64,000 bases of DNA, taken from positions 186,001-250,000 of the forward strand of contig NC_014541.1 in the NCBI RefSeq assembly GCF_000148645.1. Reading direction: 5' to 3'. The DNA comes from Ferrimonas balearica DSM 9799 (GTDB lineage: Bacteria > Pseudomonadota > Gammaproteobacteria > Enterobacterales > Shewanellaceae). Of the stretch, positions 50,824 to 59,787 are shown in pieces (position 1 is the stretch's first letter; every line of letters begins with the position of its first letter). The notes under the pieces are model-generated. The model saw only the letters and a program-made list of their open reading frames with translations, was not told where the DNA came from and did no database searches. A program made the position numbers and the translations under genes.

Positions 50824-52360
50824 GGCGGAACGTCAGGAACTCCTGACTGAACTGCCGGAGGTGCCTGAACAGGCGGAAGAGATTCTGCCCGGGCGCCTGC
50901 CCAAGTTGCCCTTTGCCTTTGCCCGTCGCTTTGGCGTCATGCTGGTGCCTCAGGACGAGCAGTTGGTGCTGTGGTACAGCCCCAGCGCCCGTCCCAAGGC
51001 GCTGCTGGAAGCCCGTCGCCTGGCTGGTGGCCCGGTAGCGCTGAATGGGGTCGACAGCAACGCGTTCGACATCAAGCTGACCGAGCTGTACCAGCAGGAC
51101 TCCTCCGAAGCCCAGCAGCTGATGGAGGACATCGGCAAAGACGACGACCTGGCCTCGCTGGCGGATGAACTGCCGGAAACCGAAGACCTGCTCGACGCCG
51201 ACGACGACGCGCCGATCATCCGTTTGATCAACGCCCTGTTGTCGGAATCGATCAAGCTGGGGGCGTCCGATATTCACGTCGAAACCTACGAGAAGGAGCT
51301 GGTGGTCCGGTTCCGCATCGATGGCGTGTTGCAGGAGGTGCTGAAACAGCAGCGCAAGATTGCGCCGTTGCTGGTTTCCCGTATCAAGGTAATGGCCAAG
51401 CTGGATATCGCTGAAAAGCGGGTCCCGCAGGATGGTCGTATCTCCCTGCGCATCGGCGGCCGCGCTGTCGATGTGCGGGTGTCCACCATGCCCAGCTCCC
51501 GCGGCGAGCGGGTGGTGATGCGTCTGCTGGATAAGAACCAGTCGGTGCTGAACCTGGAACAGCTGGGCATGGCAGAGGGGATCCGCGGCCAGTTCAACAG
51601 CCTGATCCGCCGTCCTCACGGCATCCTGCTGGTCACCGGCCCTACCGGTTCCGGTAAGTCCACCACCCTGTACGCAGGCCTGACAGAGATCAACAGCCGG
51701 GATCGCAATATCCTGACCGTTGAAGACCCGATCGAATACGAGCTGGAAGGGATTGGTCAGACTCAGGTGAACACCAAAGTCGATATGACCTTTGCCCGCG
51801 GCTTGCGCGCCATTCTGCGTCAGGACCCGGATGTGGTGATGGTGGGTGAGATCCGTGACCTGGAAACCGGCCAGATTGCCGTTCAGGCCTCATTGACCGG
51901 TCACCTGGTATTGTCGACCCTGCACACCAACACCGCTTCCGGTGCCATCACCCGTCTGCAGGACATGGGCATCGAGCCCTTCCTGATCTCCTCCTCATTG
52001 CTGGGGGTGTTGGCTCAGCGCCTGGTGCGCACCCTGTGCCCGGAGTGTAAGAGTCCCTATACCCCTAACGCCCGCGAGCGTTCGTTTCTGGAGCTGGGGC
52101 AGGGGGAACAACCCACCATCTACAAGGCGGTCGGTTGTGAACACTGCAACTTCAGTGGCTACAAGGGCCGAACCGGTATTCATGAGTTGCTGGTGGTGGA
52201 CGACACCATCCGGGAACTGATCCACGGTGGCCGCGGAGAGCTGGCCATCGAGAAGCACGTACGTCAAACCGCGCCCTCCATCCGCCAGGATGGCTGCGGC
52301 AAGGTCCTCGCCGGGATGACCACCTTGGAGGAAGTGCTGCGGGTGACCCGGGAGGAGTAA
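50816..52360 (+). CDS. gspE: GspE, type II secretion ATPase
   Basis: A 514-residue cytoplasmic ATPase that powers pseudopilus assembly. It has N1E/N2E domains, Walker [16 protein letters not shown], Asp box [19 protein letters not shown], Walker [15 protein letters not shown], and a four-Cys zinc domain (CPECKSPY and CEHCNFSG). ATG 50816 is inside the end of gspD; longer ORF forms upstream are in the wrong context. Confidence 0.97.
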   Translation: MTEAERQELLTELPEVPEQAEEILPGRLPKLPFAFARRFGVMLVPQDEQLVLWYSPSARPKALLEARRLAGGPVALNGVDSNAFDIKLTELYQQDSSEAQQLMEDIGKDDDLASLADELPETEDLLDADDDAPIIRLINALLSESIKLGASDIHVETYEKELVVRFRIDGVLQEVLKQQRKIAPLLVSRIKVMAKLDIAEKRVPQDGRISLRIGGRAVDVRVSTMPSSRGERVVMRLLDKNQSVLNLEQLGMAEGIRGQFNSLIRRPHGILLVTGPTGSGKSTTLYAGLTEINSRDRNILTVEDPIEYELEGIGQTQVNTKVDMTFARGLRAILRQDPDVVMVGEIRDLETGQIAVQASLTGHLVLSTLHTNTASGAITRLQDMGIEPFLISSSLLGVLAQRLVRTLCPECKSPYTPNARERSFLELGQGEQPTIYKAVGCEHCNFSGYKGRTGIHELLVVDDTIRELIHGGRGELAIEKHVRQTAPSIRQDGCGKVLAGMTTLEEVLRVTREE

Positions 52361-52363
52361 GCG

Positions 52364-53587
52364 ATGGCGGCGTTTGAATATCAGGCCCTGGATACCCGGG
52401 GCCGTCAGGTTAAAGGGATCATCGAAGCGGACACCGCACGCCAGGCCCGGGCCCAGCTGCGTGAGAAGCAGATGATGCCGCTGGAGGTCTCCCCGGCAGC
52501 GCAGAAAGAGCAGCGCAGCAAAGCGAGTTCTGGCGGCTTTACCCTGTTCAAACCGAAAATCGGCGCCACCGCGTTGGCGTTGATCACCCGTCAGTTGTCC
52601 ACCCTGGTGGCGGGCGGCTTGCCGTTGGAAGAGTGCATTAAGGCGGTGGCTGAGCAGAGCGAACAGCCTCGCCTGAAAAGCATGCTGATGGCAGTACGCG
52701 CCAAAGTGGTGGAGGGCTACGGCCTGGCCGAATCCATGGCCGAATATCCCCAGGTGTTTGACGAACTGTACGTGGCCATGGTGGCGTCCGGTGAGAAATC
52801 CGGTCACCTCGAGGTGGTGCTGGAGCGTCTGGCCGATTACACCGAACGCCGACAGGAGCTCAACGCCAAGCTGACCCAGGCGCTGGTGTACCCGATCATC
52901 CTGACCGTCGTGGCGATCTCCGTGGTGGTGTTCCTGCTCACCTCGGTGGTTCCGGACGTGGTGTCGCAATTTGACCACCTGGGCCAGGCCCTGCCAGCCA
53001 CCACCCAGTTTCTGATCGACATCTCGGACTTTCTGCAGCATTACGGGCTCTATATGCTGATTGCCATCGCCCTGTTTTTTGTGGGCTTTAAGCAGGCCCT
53101 GCGCAGTCCCAAATTCAAGCTGAGCTGGCATGAAACGCTGCTGAAGCTGCCGGTGGTGGGTAAGGTGTCCCGTGGCCTGAATACCGCCCGCTTTGCCCGC
53201 ACCCTGAGCACGCTCTCCTCTTCCGGGGTTCCGATGCTGGAAGCGATGAAGATCGCCTCCGACGTGTTGCTGAACCTGAAGGTGAAGAACGCGGTCTCAG
53301 AAGCCACAGGCAAAGTGCGTGAGGGCGCATCGCTGCGCGCGTCGCTGCAGCAGACCAAGCTGTTCCCGCCGATGATGCTGCACATGATCGCGTCCGGTGA
53401 GAAGTCCGGTGAGCTGGATGACATGCTGGCTCGCGCCGCGGATAACCAGGACCGTGAATTTGAAGCCCAGGTCAGCGTTGCGCTGGCCGTGCTGCAGCCG
53501 CTGATCGTGGTGGTGATGGCAGGCATCGTGCTCTTTATCGTAATTTCCATCCTCCAGCCCATGCTGGCGATGAACCAGATGATTTAA
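52364..53587 (+). CDS. gspF: GspF, type II secretion platform protein
   Basis: A 407-residue polytopic inner-membrane protein with two related GspF domains, each with the ALALITRQLSTLVAGGLPLEE or FARTLSTLSSSGVPMLEAM pattern, and three transmembrane helices (about 170, 225 and 378). AFEYQALDTRGRQVKGIIEAD at the start is the family N-terminus. It follows gspE by 3 bp. Confidence 0.97.
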   Translation: MAAFEYQALDTRGRQVKGIIEADTARQARAQLREKQMMPLEVSPAAQKEQRSKASSGGFTLFKPKIGATALALITRQLSTLVAGGLPLEECIKAVAEQSEQPRLKSMLMAVRAKVVEGYGLAESMAEYPQVFDELYVAMVASGEKSGHLEVVLERLADYTERRQELNAKLTQALVYPIILTVVAISVVVFLLTSVVPDVVSQFDHLGQALPATTQFLIDISDFLQHYGLYMLIAIALFFVGFKQALRSPKFKLSWHETLLKLPVVGKVSRGLNTARFARTLSTLSSSGVPMLEAMKIASDVLLNLKVKNAVSEATGKVREGASLRASLQQTKLFPPMMLHMIASGEKSGELDDMLARAADNQDREFEAQVSVALAVLQPLIVVVMAGIVLFIVISILQPMLAMNQMI

Positions 53588-53608
53588 CTTGTAAGAGGCA
53601 TATCGAGA

Positions 53609-54055
53609 ATGAAACGTCGTACCCCTAGCCGCACCGCCCAGCGAGGCTTCACCCTGCTGGAAGTGATGGTAGTGCTGGTGATCATCGGCATCCTGGCCTC
53701 CATCGTGGCGCCGAACCTGATCGGCTCCCGTGATACCGCCAACGTGCAGAAAGCCGTCACCGACATCTCCGGTCTGGAAAGTGCATTGGGCATGTATTAC
53801 ATCCACAACAACCGTTTCCCGACCACCGATCAGGGTCTGGAAGCGCTGGTAAGCCGTCCGAACTCTGGTCCGGAGCCGCGCAACTACCAGGAAGGCGGCT
53901 ACATCCAGCGCCTGCCGACCGACCCCTGGGGCAACAACTACTCCCTGGTCAGCCCGGGTGAGCGTGGCCGCTACGACCTGTGCTCCGCGGGCCCGGATAT
54001 GCAGCTGGGCAGCGAAGACGACATCTGTAACTACAACCTGGGCGATTACCAGTAA
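53609..54055 (+). CDS. gspG: GspG, major pseudopilin
   Basis: A 148-residue major pseudopilin. The prepilin cleavage site is RGFTLLEVMVVLVIIG, with Glu at +5 of the mature chain, and PNLIGSRDTANVQKAVTDIS and PTTDQGLEALV follow. The C-terminal loop with DLCSAGPDMQLGSEDDICNY carries the calcium-site type Asp residues. Its stop overlaps the gspH ATG. Confidence 0.98.
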   Translation: MKRRTPSRTAQRGFTLLEVMVVLVIIGILASIVAPNLIGSRDTANVQKAVTDISGLESALGMYYIHNNRFPTTDQGLEALVSRPNSGPEPRNYQEGGYIQRLPTDPWGNNYSLVSPGERGRYDLCSAGPDMQLGSEDDICNYNLGDYQ

Positions 54056-54672
54056 TGGTTCACGCCAAGCCCCGTCAGCAAGCCTCGCGTCAGCGGGGCT
54101 TTACCTTGTTGGAGATCCTTCTGGTGCTGGTGGTGATGGGGCTGGCGGCGATGTCGGTGACTCTGGTGTTGGGCGGTGACCCGCGCCAGGAAGCGATGGA
54201 AAAAGCCGGTAACGAGTTTCGCGTGGTGGTGGGGATGGCACTGGAAGAGGCCACCCTGTCCGGCGAACAGCTGGGCATCGTAATGGAAGAAGACCATTAC
54301 TACTTTGTGCGCTGGAACCTCGATACCGAGAAGTGGGAGCCGGTGGGCGGCGATGCCCTCTACCGGGACCGCAACTGGCCCGAAGGGGTCGAAGCCTCGC
54401 TGGAGCTGGAGGGGATGCCGCTGGTGCAGGAGGACGAGGACACCGAGTCTGAGTTTGGCCTGGATGAGTCGCTGTTTGAGCTGTCCGAAGAGGAGAAGCG
54501 CAAAAATCCGGAACCCCAGCTGCTGCTGATGCCCTCCGGCGAGATGACCGGTTTCACCCTGTTGCTGCTGTCGGATGTGCCCGGTCAACGAGACCTGGAA
54601 CTGGAGATGGTGGGTGACCCGCTGGGCCGCATCAACTGGCTGACCGAGCTGGAGGAGGACCCGTGGCAGTGA
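54055..54672 (+). CDS. gspH: GspH, minor pseudopilin
   Basis: A 205-residue minor pseudopilin with cleavage site RGFTLLEILLVLVVMGLAAM and Glu at +5. The C-terminal half is acidic (VQEDEDTESEFGLDESL). It ends inside the start of gspI, an overlap of 10 bp. Confidence 0.93.
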   Translation: MVHAKPRQQASRQRGFTLLEILLVLVVMGLAAMSVTLVLGGDPRQEAMEKAGNEFRVVVGMALEEATLSGEQLGIVMEEDHYYFVRWNLDTEKWEPVGGDALYRDRNWPEGVEASLELEGMPLVQEDEDTESEFGLDESLFELSEEEKRKNPEPQLLLMPSGEMTGFTLLLLSDVPGQRDLELEMVGDPLGRINWLTELEEDPWQ

Positions 54673-55037
54673 AACGCAGCCGGGGGTTTACCCTGCTTGA
54701 GGTGCTGGTGGCGATGACCGTATTCGCCACCGCTGCCATCGCGGTGATCAACACCGCCAATATTCAACTCTCTTCCATTCCCATTCTGCGCGAACGGACC
54801 CTGGCGGGGTACGTGGCGCACAACCGCATGGTGGATGCCCAACTGGAAAACGCCTTTCCCGAGATTGGCAGCCGTAACGGCCGTACTGAGATGGCGGAAC
54901 GCCAGTGGTACTGGCGCCAGCAGGTGATCAAAGCCTCTGATGAAAACCTGCGTCTGATCCGCGTGTCGGTCAGCCTGGACGACCGTTTTGAAGGCATCCT
55001 TGCCGAGGTGGAAACCTATGTGGCCAAGCCGGACTGA
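54663..55037 (+). CDS. gspI: GspI, minor pseudopilin
   Basis: A 124-residue minor pseudopilin with RGFTLLEVLVAMTVFATAAIAV near the start and the family's NTANIQLSSIPILRERTLAGYVAHNRM. GspI is part of the pseudopilus tip with GspJ and GspK. The start is GTG 54663, 4 bases after GGAGGAGG; GTG 54669 is an alternative. Confidence 0.93.
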   Translation: MAVKRSRGFTLLEVLVAMTVFATAAIAVINTANIQLSSIPILRERTLAGYVAHNRMVDAQLENAFPEIGSRNGRTEMAERQWYWRQQVIKASDENLRLIRVSVSLDDRFEGILAEVETYVAKPD

Positions 55038-55761
55038 CGCGGTGCGGGGTTTTACCCTGCTGGAGATGCTGCTGGCCATCGCCATCTTCGCGGTGATCGG
55101 CGTCGCGTCCGCTACCATCCTGCAGCAGGTCACCAAGGTCGATGGCGTCAGCCAGGGGGCCCAGGATGATCTCAAATCCCTTCAGCTGGCGATGTCGATG
55201 ATGGAGCGCGACTTCGGCCAGATGATCCCCCGTACCTCCCGCAGTGCCACCACGGAGAACCGCAGTGCCCTGTTCGAGGCTGGGGAGAACCTGTACGACT
55301 CCGACAGCGAAGCGATGCGCTTCTATCGACTCGGCTGGCTCAACCCCCAGGGCCAGTTGCCCCGGGGCTCGATTCAGCAGGTGGTGTACCGAATCAAGGA
55401 GGAGAAGCTGCAACGGCTCTACACCCTGTATCCGGATCCGGTAGAGGGCGAAGAAGCTCAGGAGCTGGATCTGCTGGATGGCGTGATCAGCCTGAAGTTT
55501 GCCTTCTACATCGACGACAAGTGGCAGAACAAGGTCGATGGCAATGCCTTCCCCAAGGCGGTGACTGTGGAGCTGGAGACCCTCGACATGGGCATCATTC
55601 AGCGCAAATTCCTGTTGGCGGACGGTTACGGTGGCATCACCAGCGATGAGGACGACAACGGCAGCGGCAACGGCTCGGGGTCGGGCTCTGGCAATGGTTC
55701 TGGCAGTGGCTCCGGCTCCGGCAGCAGTGGTGGTGGCACCGGCGGCGAGGAGCAGAACTGA
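55018..55761 (+). CDS. gspJ: GspJ, minor pseudopilin with Gly/Ser tail
   Basis: A 247-residue minor pseudopilin of the tip complex. ATG 55018, within the end of gspI, gives an 11-residue leader before VRGFTLLEMLLAIAIFAVIG; Glu at +5 is present. DDLKSLQLAMSMMERDFGQM and YIDDKWQNKV follow. The last 35 residues are almost pure Gly/Ser/Asn (see 55660-55746), which is unusual for GspJ. Confidence 0.94.
   Translation: MWPSRTDAVRGFTLLEMLLAIAIFAVIGVASATILQQVTKVDGVSQGAQDDLKSLQLAMSMMERDFGQMIPRTSRSATTENRSALFEAGENLYDSDSEAMRFYRLGWLNPQGQLPRGSIQQVVYRIKEEKLQRLYTLYPDPVEGEEAQELDLLDGVISLKFAFYIDDKWQNKVDGNAFPKAVTVELETLDMGIIQRKFLLADGYGGITSDEDDNGSGNGSGSGSGNGSGSGSGSGSSGGGTGGEEQN
55660..55746 (+). repeat. Gly-Ser codon repeat at the end of gspJ
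   Basis: Twenty-nine consecutive codons encode Gly, Ser, Asn or Thr, mostly GGC/GGT AGC/TCC/TCT pairs in a (GS)n pattern with interspersed N. It stays in frame to EEQN and the stop. Repeats of 6 bp could slip and change length without shifting the frame. Confidence 0.9.
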
Positions 55762-56756
55762 TGCGACGTTCCCAGTCGGGCATGGCCCTGTTGACGGTTT
55801 TGTTGGTGCTGGCGGTGATCACGGCGCTGGCGGCGGGCATGACCCAGCGCAGCCAGATGTCGGTGCGCCGCACCACCAATATGGCGGATTTCGAGCAGGC
55901 GTACTGGTACGCCCGCTCCAGTGAGGCTCTGGCCAAGCGGGTGCTGAAGCAGGACTTTGAGGACAGCGACGGCACCATCCACCTGCAACAATATTGGGCC
56001 ACCGCCAACGTGGTGTACCCGGTAGAGCATGGCCAGATCGCCGGCACCATTGATGATATGCGGACCTGTTTCAACCTCAACGCCCTCAGCCAGGGGCTGA
56101 CCGAAGAGGAACGAAACCGGGATCCCTACCAAAAACCCTTGGCTGGCCGACAGTTTATGGCCATGCTGGAGGCATTGGAGATCGACAACTACTACGCCGA
56201 GATGGTGGCCGACCGGGTGCGGGACTTTACCGACGAAGATGACCGTCAGGATGGCACCTTTGGTGCGGAGGACGCCGAGTACGAGTCACGGCCGGTGCCC
56301 TACCGCACCCCCAACCAGCTGATGGCTCACCACAGCGAGTTGCGGGCGGTGCTTGGGGTGAACAAGAACCTGTACCGGACGCTGCAGGATTACGTCTGCG
56401 CCATTCCCGGTGAAGACACCCAGCAACTCAACGTCAACACCCTGCCGGTGGAACGGGCAGCGCTGTTGGTCGGGATGCTGGAAGGAAAGATCAGCCTCAG
56501 TGAGGCGGAGAGCGTTCTGCAAGCCCGACCGGCAGACGGTTGGGACGACGTTCAGAAATTCTGGGAAGAACCCGCCATGCAACGATTGCAGGTGGACGCC
56601 CAGGCCAAGTCCACCCTGGCGGTGGACAGCAAGTATTTCCGGCTCCGCGGAGCCGCTAAAGTGGAAAACGCGGTGTTTCGATTGGAAAGCGTGATGCGAC
56701 GTGGCGGGGGCGATGGACTGACCGTTCTGACCCGCCAGTATGGAGGCCAACAGTGA
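55761..56756 (+). CDS. gspK: GspK, minor pseudopilin at the pseudopilus tip
   Basis: A 331-residue pseudopilin with cleavage site QSGMALLTVLLVLAVITALA. As usual for GspK, Glu is missing at +5 (Thr here). The large globular domain contains MRTCFNLNALSQGLTEEE and Asp/Glu clusters such as FTDEDDRQDGTFGAEDAEY, which match the family's calcium site. Its ATG overlaps the gspJ stop. Confidence 0.95.
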   Translation: MRRSQSGMALLTVLLVLAVITALAAGMTQRSQMSVRRTTNMADFEQAYWYARSSEALAKRVLKQDFEDSDGTIHLQQYWATANVVYPVEHGQIAGTIDDMRTCFNLNALSQGLTEEERNRDPYQKPLAGRQFMAMLEALEIDNYYAEMVADRVRDFTDEDDRQDGTFGAEDAEYESRPVPYRTPNQLMAHHSELRAVLGVNKNLYRTLQDYVCAIPGEDTQQLNVNTLPVERAALLVGMLEGKISLSEAESVLQARPADGWDDVQKFWEEPAMQRLQVDAQAKSTLAVDSKYFRLRGAAKVENAVFRLESVMRRGGGDGLTVLTRQYGGQQ

Positions 56757-57943
56757 GCGAACGATTGGTGATCCGCCTGGGTAGCCAGGCACAGCAACCG
56801 ATCCCCTGGATAACCTGGTCCGAAGAGCAGCAGACGGTGATCAGTTCCGGTGTACTGGCCGGGGCCGATGGCCTGGCCAGCCTGTCGGAGCGCGCTGGTG
56901 GCCGCCCGGTTGAGGTTCTGGTGGACAGCAGTGCCCTGACCCTGACCGACGTGAACCTGCCTGCCAAAGCGCAGCGCCAGGCCATGAAGGCGCTGCCCTT
57001 TATGCTCGAGGACGAACTCTCCGAGGATGTGGACAAACTCCACTTTGTCCCCGGCCCGCGCCACGGCGACCAGCTGTCAGTGATGGTGGTGGCCCACGCC
57101 CAGCTTCAGCTGTGGCTGGGTTGGCTGGCGGAGGCCGGACTGCCGGTGAAGAAGATCGTACCGGACGTGCTGGCTCTGGCTCGGGTCGAGGACACCGAGC
57201 TGTCTCTGATGCAGCTGGAGCAGCAGTTGCTGGTGCGCACGGGCGAAGGCTCTGGCATGGTGCTGGATGCAGACTGGCTGCCGATGATGGCCGAGTCGCT
57301 GCAGGGTGAGGGGCGTCCCTGGGCGCTGTTTACCCCGGTGGCCCTGCCGGAAGGCATTGAGGCGGCGGAGCAGCCGCTGGAGCTGCCGATGCAGGCGCTG
57401 GCCCAGGGCTTCGTCCGTACCCCGGCCAACCTGCTGACCGGGCCTTATGCGCCGGCCAAAGAGTTGTCCAAGCTGGTTTCTACCTGGACCAAAGTGGGGG
57501 TGGCCGCGGCCATTCTGCTGGCGCTGGTGCTGGTGCACCGTGGCGTCAGCTGGTACCAGCTGGAGCAGGAGCGCACCGCTTTGCGCGCCGAAGGCGAGCG
57601 GATCTATCGTCAGCTGTTCCCGCAGGAGCAGCGTGTTCCCAACCCGCGCGGCCAGCTTGAAGCCAAGGTGCGGGCACTGGGTGGCGCCGGAGCCGGCGGC
57701 CAGCTGCTGCCGATGATGGCAGGGTTGGAAAACGCCTTTGCCGAGCTGCCCGAACTGCGCCCGACCAGCATCCGTTTCGATGGCAATCGCTCCGAAATCC
57801 GACTGCAGCTGGTGGGTAAGGACTTCGCCCAGTTTGAGCGCTTTAAAGAGCTGGCCAGTGGCCGCTTTGATGTGGAGTCCGGGGCCATCAACAACGATGC
57901 GGACGGCGTCAGTGGCATCATGACATTGAGGGCCAAAGGATGA
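56753..57943 (+). CDS. gspL: GspL, type II secretion platform protein
   Basis: A 396-residue bitopic protein that binds GspE in the cytoplasm and GspM in the periplasm. The actin-like cytoplasmic part includes KAQRQAMKALPFMLEDELSE and FTPVALPEG, a helix lies near residue 245-263 (VGVAAAILLALVLVHRGV), and a ferredoxin-like periplasmic domain ends the chain. It begins with GTG 56753, overlapping the gspK stop (GTGA). Confidence 0.95.
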   Translation: MSERLVIRLGSQAQQPIPWITWSEEQQTVISSGVLAGADGLASLSERAGGRPVEVLVDSSALTLTDVNLPAKAQRQAMKALPFMLEDELSEDVDKLHFVPGPRHGDQLSVMVVAHAQLQLWLGWLAEAGLPVKKIVPDVLALARVEDTELSLMQLEQQLLVRTGEGSGMVLDADWLPMMAESLQGEGRPWALFTPVALPEGIEAAEQPLELPMQALAQGFVRTPANLLTGPYAPAKELSKLVSTWTKVGVAAAILLALVLVHRGVSWYQLEQERTALRAEGERIYRQLFPQEQRVPNPRGQLEAKVRALGGAGAGGQLLPMMAGLENAFAELPELRPTSIRFDGNRSEIRLQLVGKDFAQFERFKELASGRFDVESGAINNDADGVSGIMTLRAKG

Positions 57944-58431
57944 ACAAGTATTGGCAACAGGCTCAACAGTGGTGGAGCGATCGCACCGATCAGGAGCAGC
58001 GCCTGCTGACTCTGTTGGCGCCGGTGTTGGTGATTGGCCTGTTTTACTGGCTGGTATGGGCACCGATCAGCAATGGTCTCGACCAGGCCGAGCGCGCGGT
58101 ACAGGCGGAGCGGGTGGCGCTGGGTCAGATTAAGGACAACGCCAATCGCTACATTAGCCTCCAGCGTGGTAGCGGGCAGCGTCCCGGTGGCGGTAACCTG
58201 AACCAGATCGCCAGCCGTACTGCCGCGCAGGCCGGGTTGACCATTGCCCGGATGCAGCCGCAAGGCGACAAACTTCAGCTCTGGCTGGAGGACACCCAAT
58301 TTGAAACCCTGATGGGCTGGCTGACCGAGTTGCAGCAGCGTCAGGGTGTGGCCGTTGAAGCGCTGGATATCACCGCTGCCAATGAGCCGGGATTGATTCA
58401 AGTGCGACGCTTGCAGCTGTCGCAGCCGTAA
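57940..58431 (+). CDS. gspM: GspM, type II secretion platform protein
   Basis: A 163-residue bitopic protein with a short cytoplasmic start (WSDRTDQEQRLLTLLAPV), one helix (about residues 22-42), and a periplasmic ferredoxin-like domain (IASRTAAQAGLTIARMQPQ). It partners GspL. It overlaps gspL by 4 bp (ATGA). Confidence 0.94.
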   Translation: MNKYWQQAQQWWSDRTDQEQRLLTLLAPVLVIGLFYWLVWAPISNGLDQAERAVQAERVALGQIKDNANRYISLQRGSGQRPGGGNLNQIASRTAAQAGLTIARMQPQGDKLQLWLEDTQFETLMGWLTELQQRQGVAVEALDITAANEPGLIQVRRLQLSQP

Positions 58432-58441
58432 CGGAGGGGCC

Positions 58442-59197
58442 GTGCGCGTAGTGAAATACACCCTGCTTGGGGTGGTTCTGTATCTGCTGTTTTTGGTGAT
58501 TAATGTGCCGGCGGCACTGGTGTGGCAATTTGCCCCGGTGCCCAATGGCATTAAAGCGTCTGGCCTCAATGGCACGCTCTGGCAAGGCCAGGCGGAGCAG
58601 TTGACCGTGGCCGGGCGTCAGCTGGAACAGGTCAGCTGGGAGTTGCATCCCAGTCAACTGCTGACCGGTCAGGCCGGACTCTCATTCCGGCTGGATGGTG
58701 GCGTGGCACGGGGCCAGGGCAGCGTCAGCTATGGCCTGTCCGGATTGGCCGTCGATAACCTGCGTCTGTCCGCACCACTGCCGTGGCTGCTGGGCAATAC
58801 CCGTCTGCCGTTCCGTACCAAGGTGGGCGGCAACGCCACCCTGAGCCTCAATGACAGCGCTCAGGGTACCCCTTGGTGCGACCGCCTCAGCGGTCGGGTG
58901 CTGGTGGATGGCCTGGACGTGAACAACCAGTTTGGCCAGTACCCGCTGGGCAACCTGGCGGGCACCCTGAGCTGCGATCAGGGCAACCTGAAGCTGGTGA
59001 TGGACGAGGCGGAAAACACCATCGGTGTGCAGGGTGAAGCGTTGCTGCTGGCGGACAATCAGGTCAAAGTGGCGGCTCAGATCAAGCCCACCGACAGTCA
59101 ACCGTCCGACCTGCGTCAGGCCCTGACCTTCCTGGGTAAACCCAATGCGGATGGGGCTTACCCGATCAACTACAACGGCCCGATCCCGGGGCTGTGA
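58442..59197 (+). CDS. gspN: GspN, type II secretion accessory protein
   Basis: A 251-residue bitopic protein with one N-terminal helix (about residues 5-25, ending VPAALVWQFAPVP) and a periplasmic beta-rich domain with GLNGTLWQGQAEQL and CDRLSGRVLVDGLDV. GspN is optional in type II systems. GTG start behind GGAGG. It ends the gsp operon; gspO and gspAB are not nearby. Confidence 0.92.
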   Translation: MRVVKYTLLGVVLYLLFLVINVPAALVWQFAPVPNGIKASGLNGTLWQGQAEQLTVAGRQLEQVSWELHPSQLLTGQAGLSFRLDGGVARGQGSVSYGLSGLAVDNLRLSAPLPWLLGNTRLPFRTKVGGNATLSLNDSAQGTPWCDRLSGRVLVDGLDVNNQFGQYPLGNLAGTLSCDQGNLKLVMDEAENTIGVQGEALLLADNQVKVAAQIKPTDSQPSDLRQALTFLGKPNADGAYPINYNGPIPGL

Positions 59198-59204
59198 GGG
59201 CGGC

Positions 59205-59759
59205 ATGAGCAAATCGCGTAAGCCGCAGATCCTGGATGCCCGAGTGGTGGCACAAAGCCGGCTGTTCACGGTGGAGCAGCTGGATCTGCGTTTTGCCAAT
59301 GGCGCTCAGCGTCAGTATGAGCGCATGCGCGGCGGCAATCGTGGGGCGGTAATGGTGGTGCCGATGCTGGATGAGCACACCATGTTGCTGGTGCGTGAGT
59401 ACGCCGCAGGCACCCACAGCTACGAGCTGGGCTTTCCCAAGGGGTTGATCGATCCGGGTGAAGCGATGCTGGTGGCGGCCAACCGGGAGCTGCAGGAGGA
59501 GATCGGTTACGCCGCCCGTGATTTGACCCACCTGATGCAGGTGTCGTTGGCACCAGGTTACTTTGCCAGCAAGATGGAAATTCTGCTGGCCCGTGACCTC
59601 TATCCCAGTCAACTGATTGGTGACGAGCCGGAACCGCTGGAACTGGTGCCGTGGTCGATACACGAAGCCGATAAGCTGCTGGCGCAGGAAGATTTTTCTG
59701 AATCCCGCTCGATCAGTGCCTTGTTTTTGGCTCTGAAGCAGCTGAAACTTACCCGATAA
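59205..59759 (+). CDS. nudE: NudE, ADP compounds hydrolase
   Basis: A 184-residue Nudix hydrolase acting on ADP-ribose, NADH and Ap3A in E. coli. The Nudix box GLIDPGEAMLVAANRELQEE is complete and continues IGY. The segment TLRF-like start and the SLAPGYFASKMEI motif fit NudE. I chose ATG 59205 (MSKSRK), 7 bp after gspN; the ORF extends upstream to 59145 without support. It may be transcribed with the gsp genes. Confidence 0.93.
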   Translation: MSKSRKPQILDARVVAQSRLFTVEQLDLRFANGAQRQYERMRGGNRGAVMVVPMLDEHTMLLVREYAAGTHSYELGFPKGLIDPGEAMLVAANRELQEEIGYAARDLTHLMQVSLAPGYFASKMEILLARDLYPSQLIGDEPEPLELVPWSIHEADKLLAQEDFSESRSISALFLALKQLKLTR

Positions 59760-59787
59760 CCGAGTCAGCGTAACAGAAGGTGGTATT

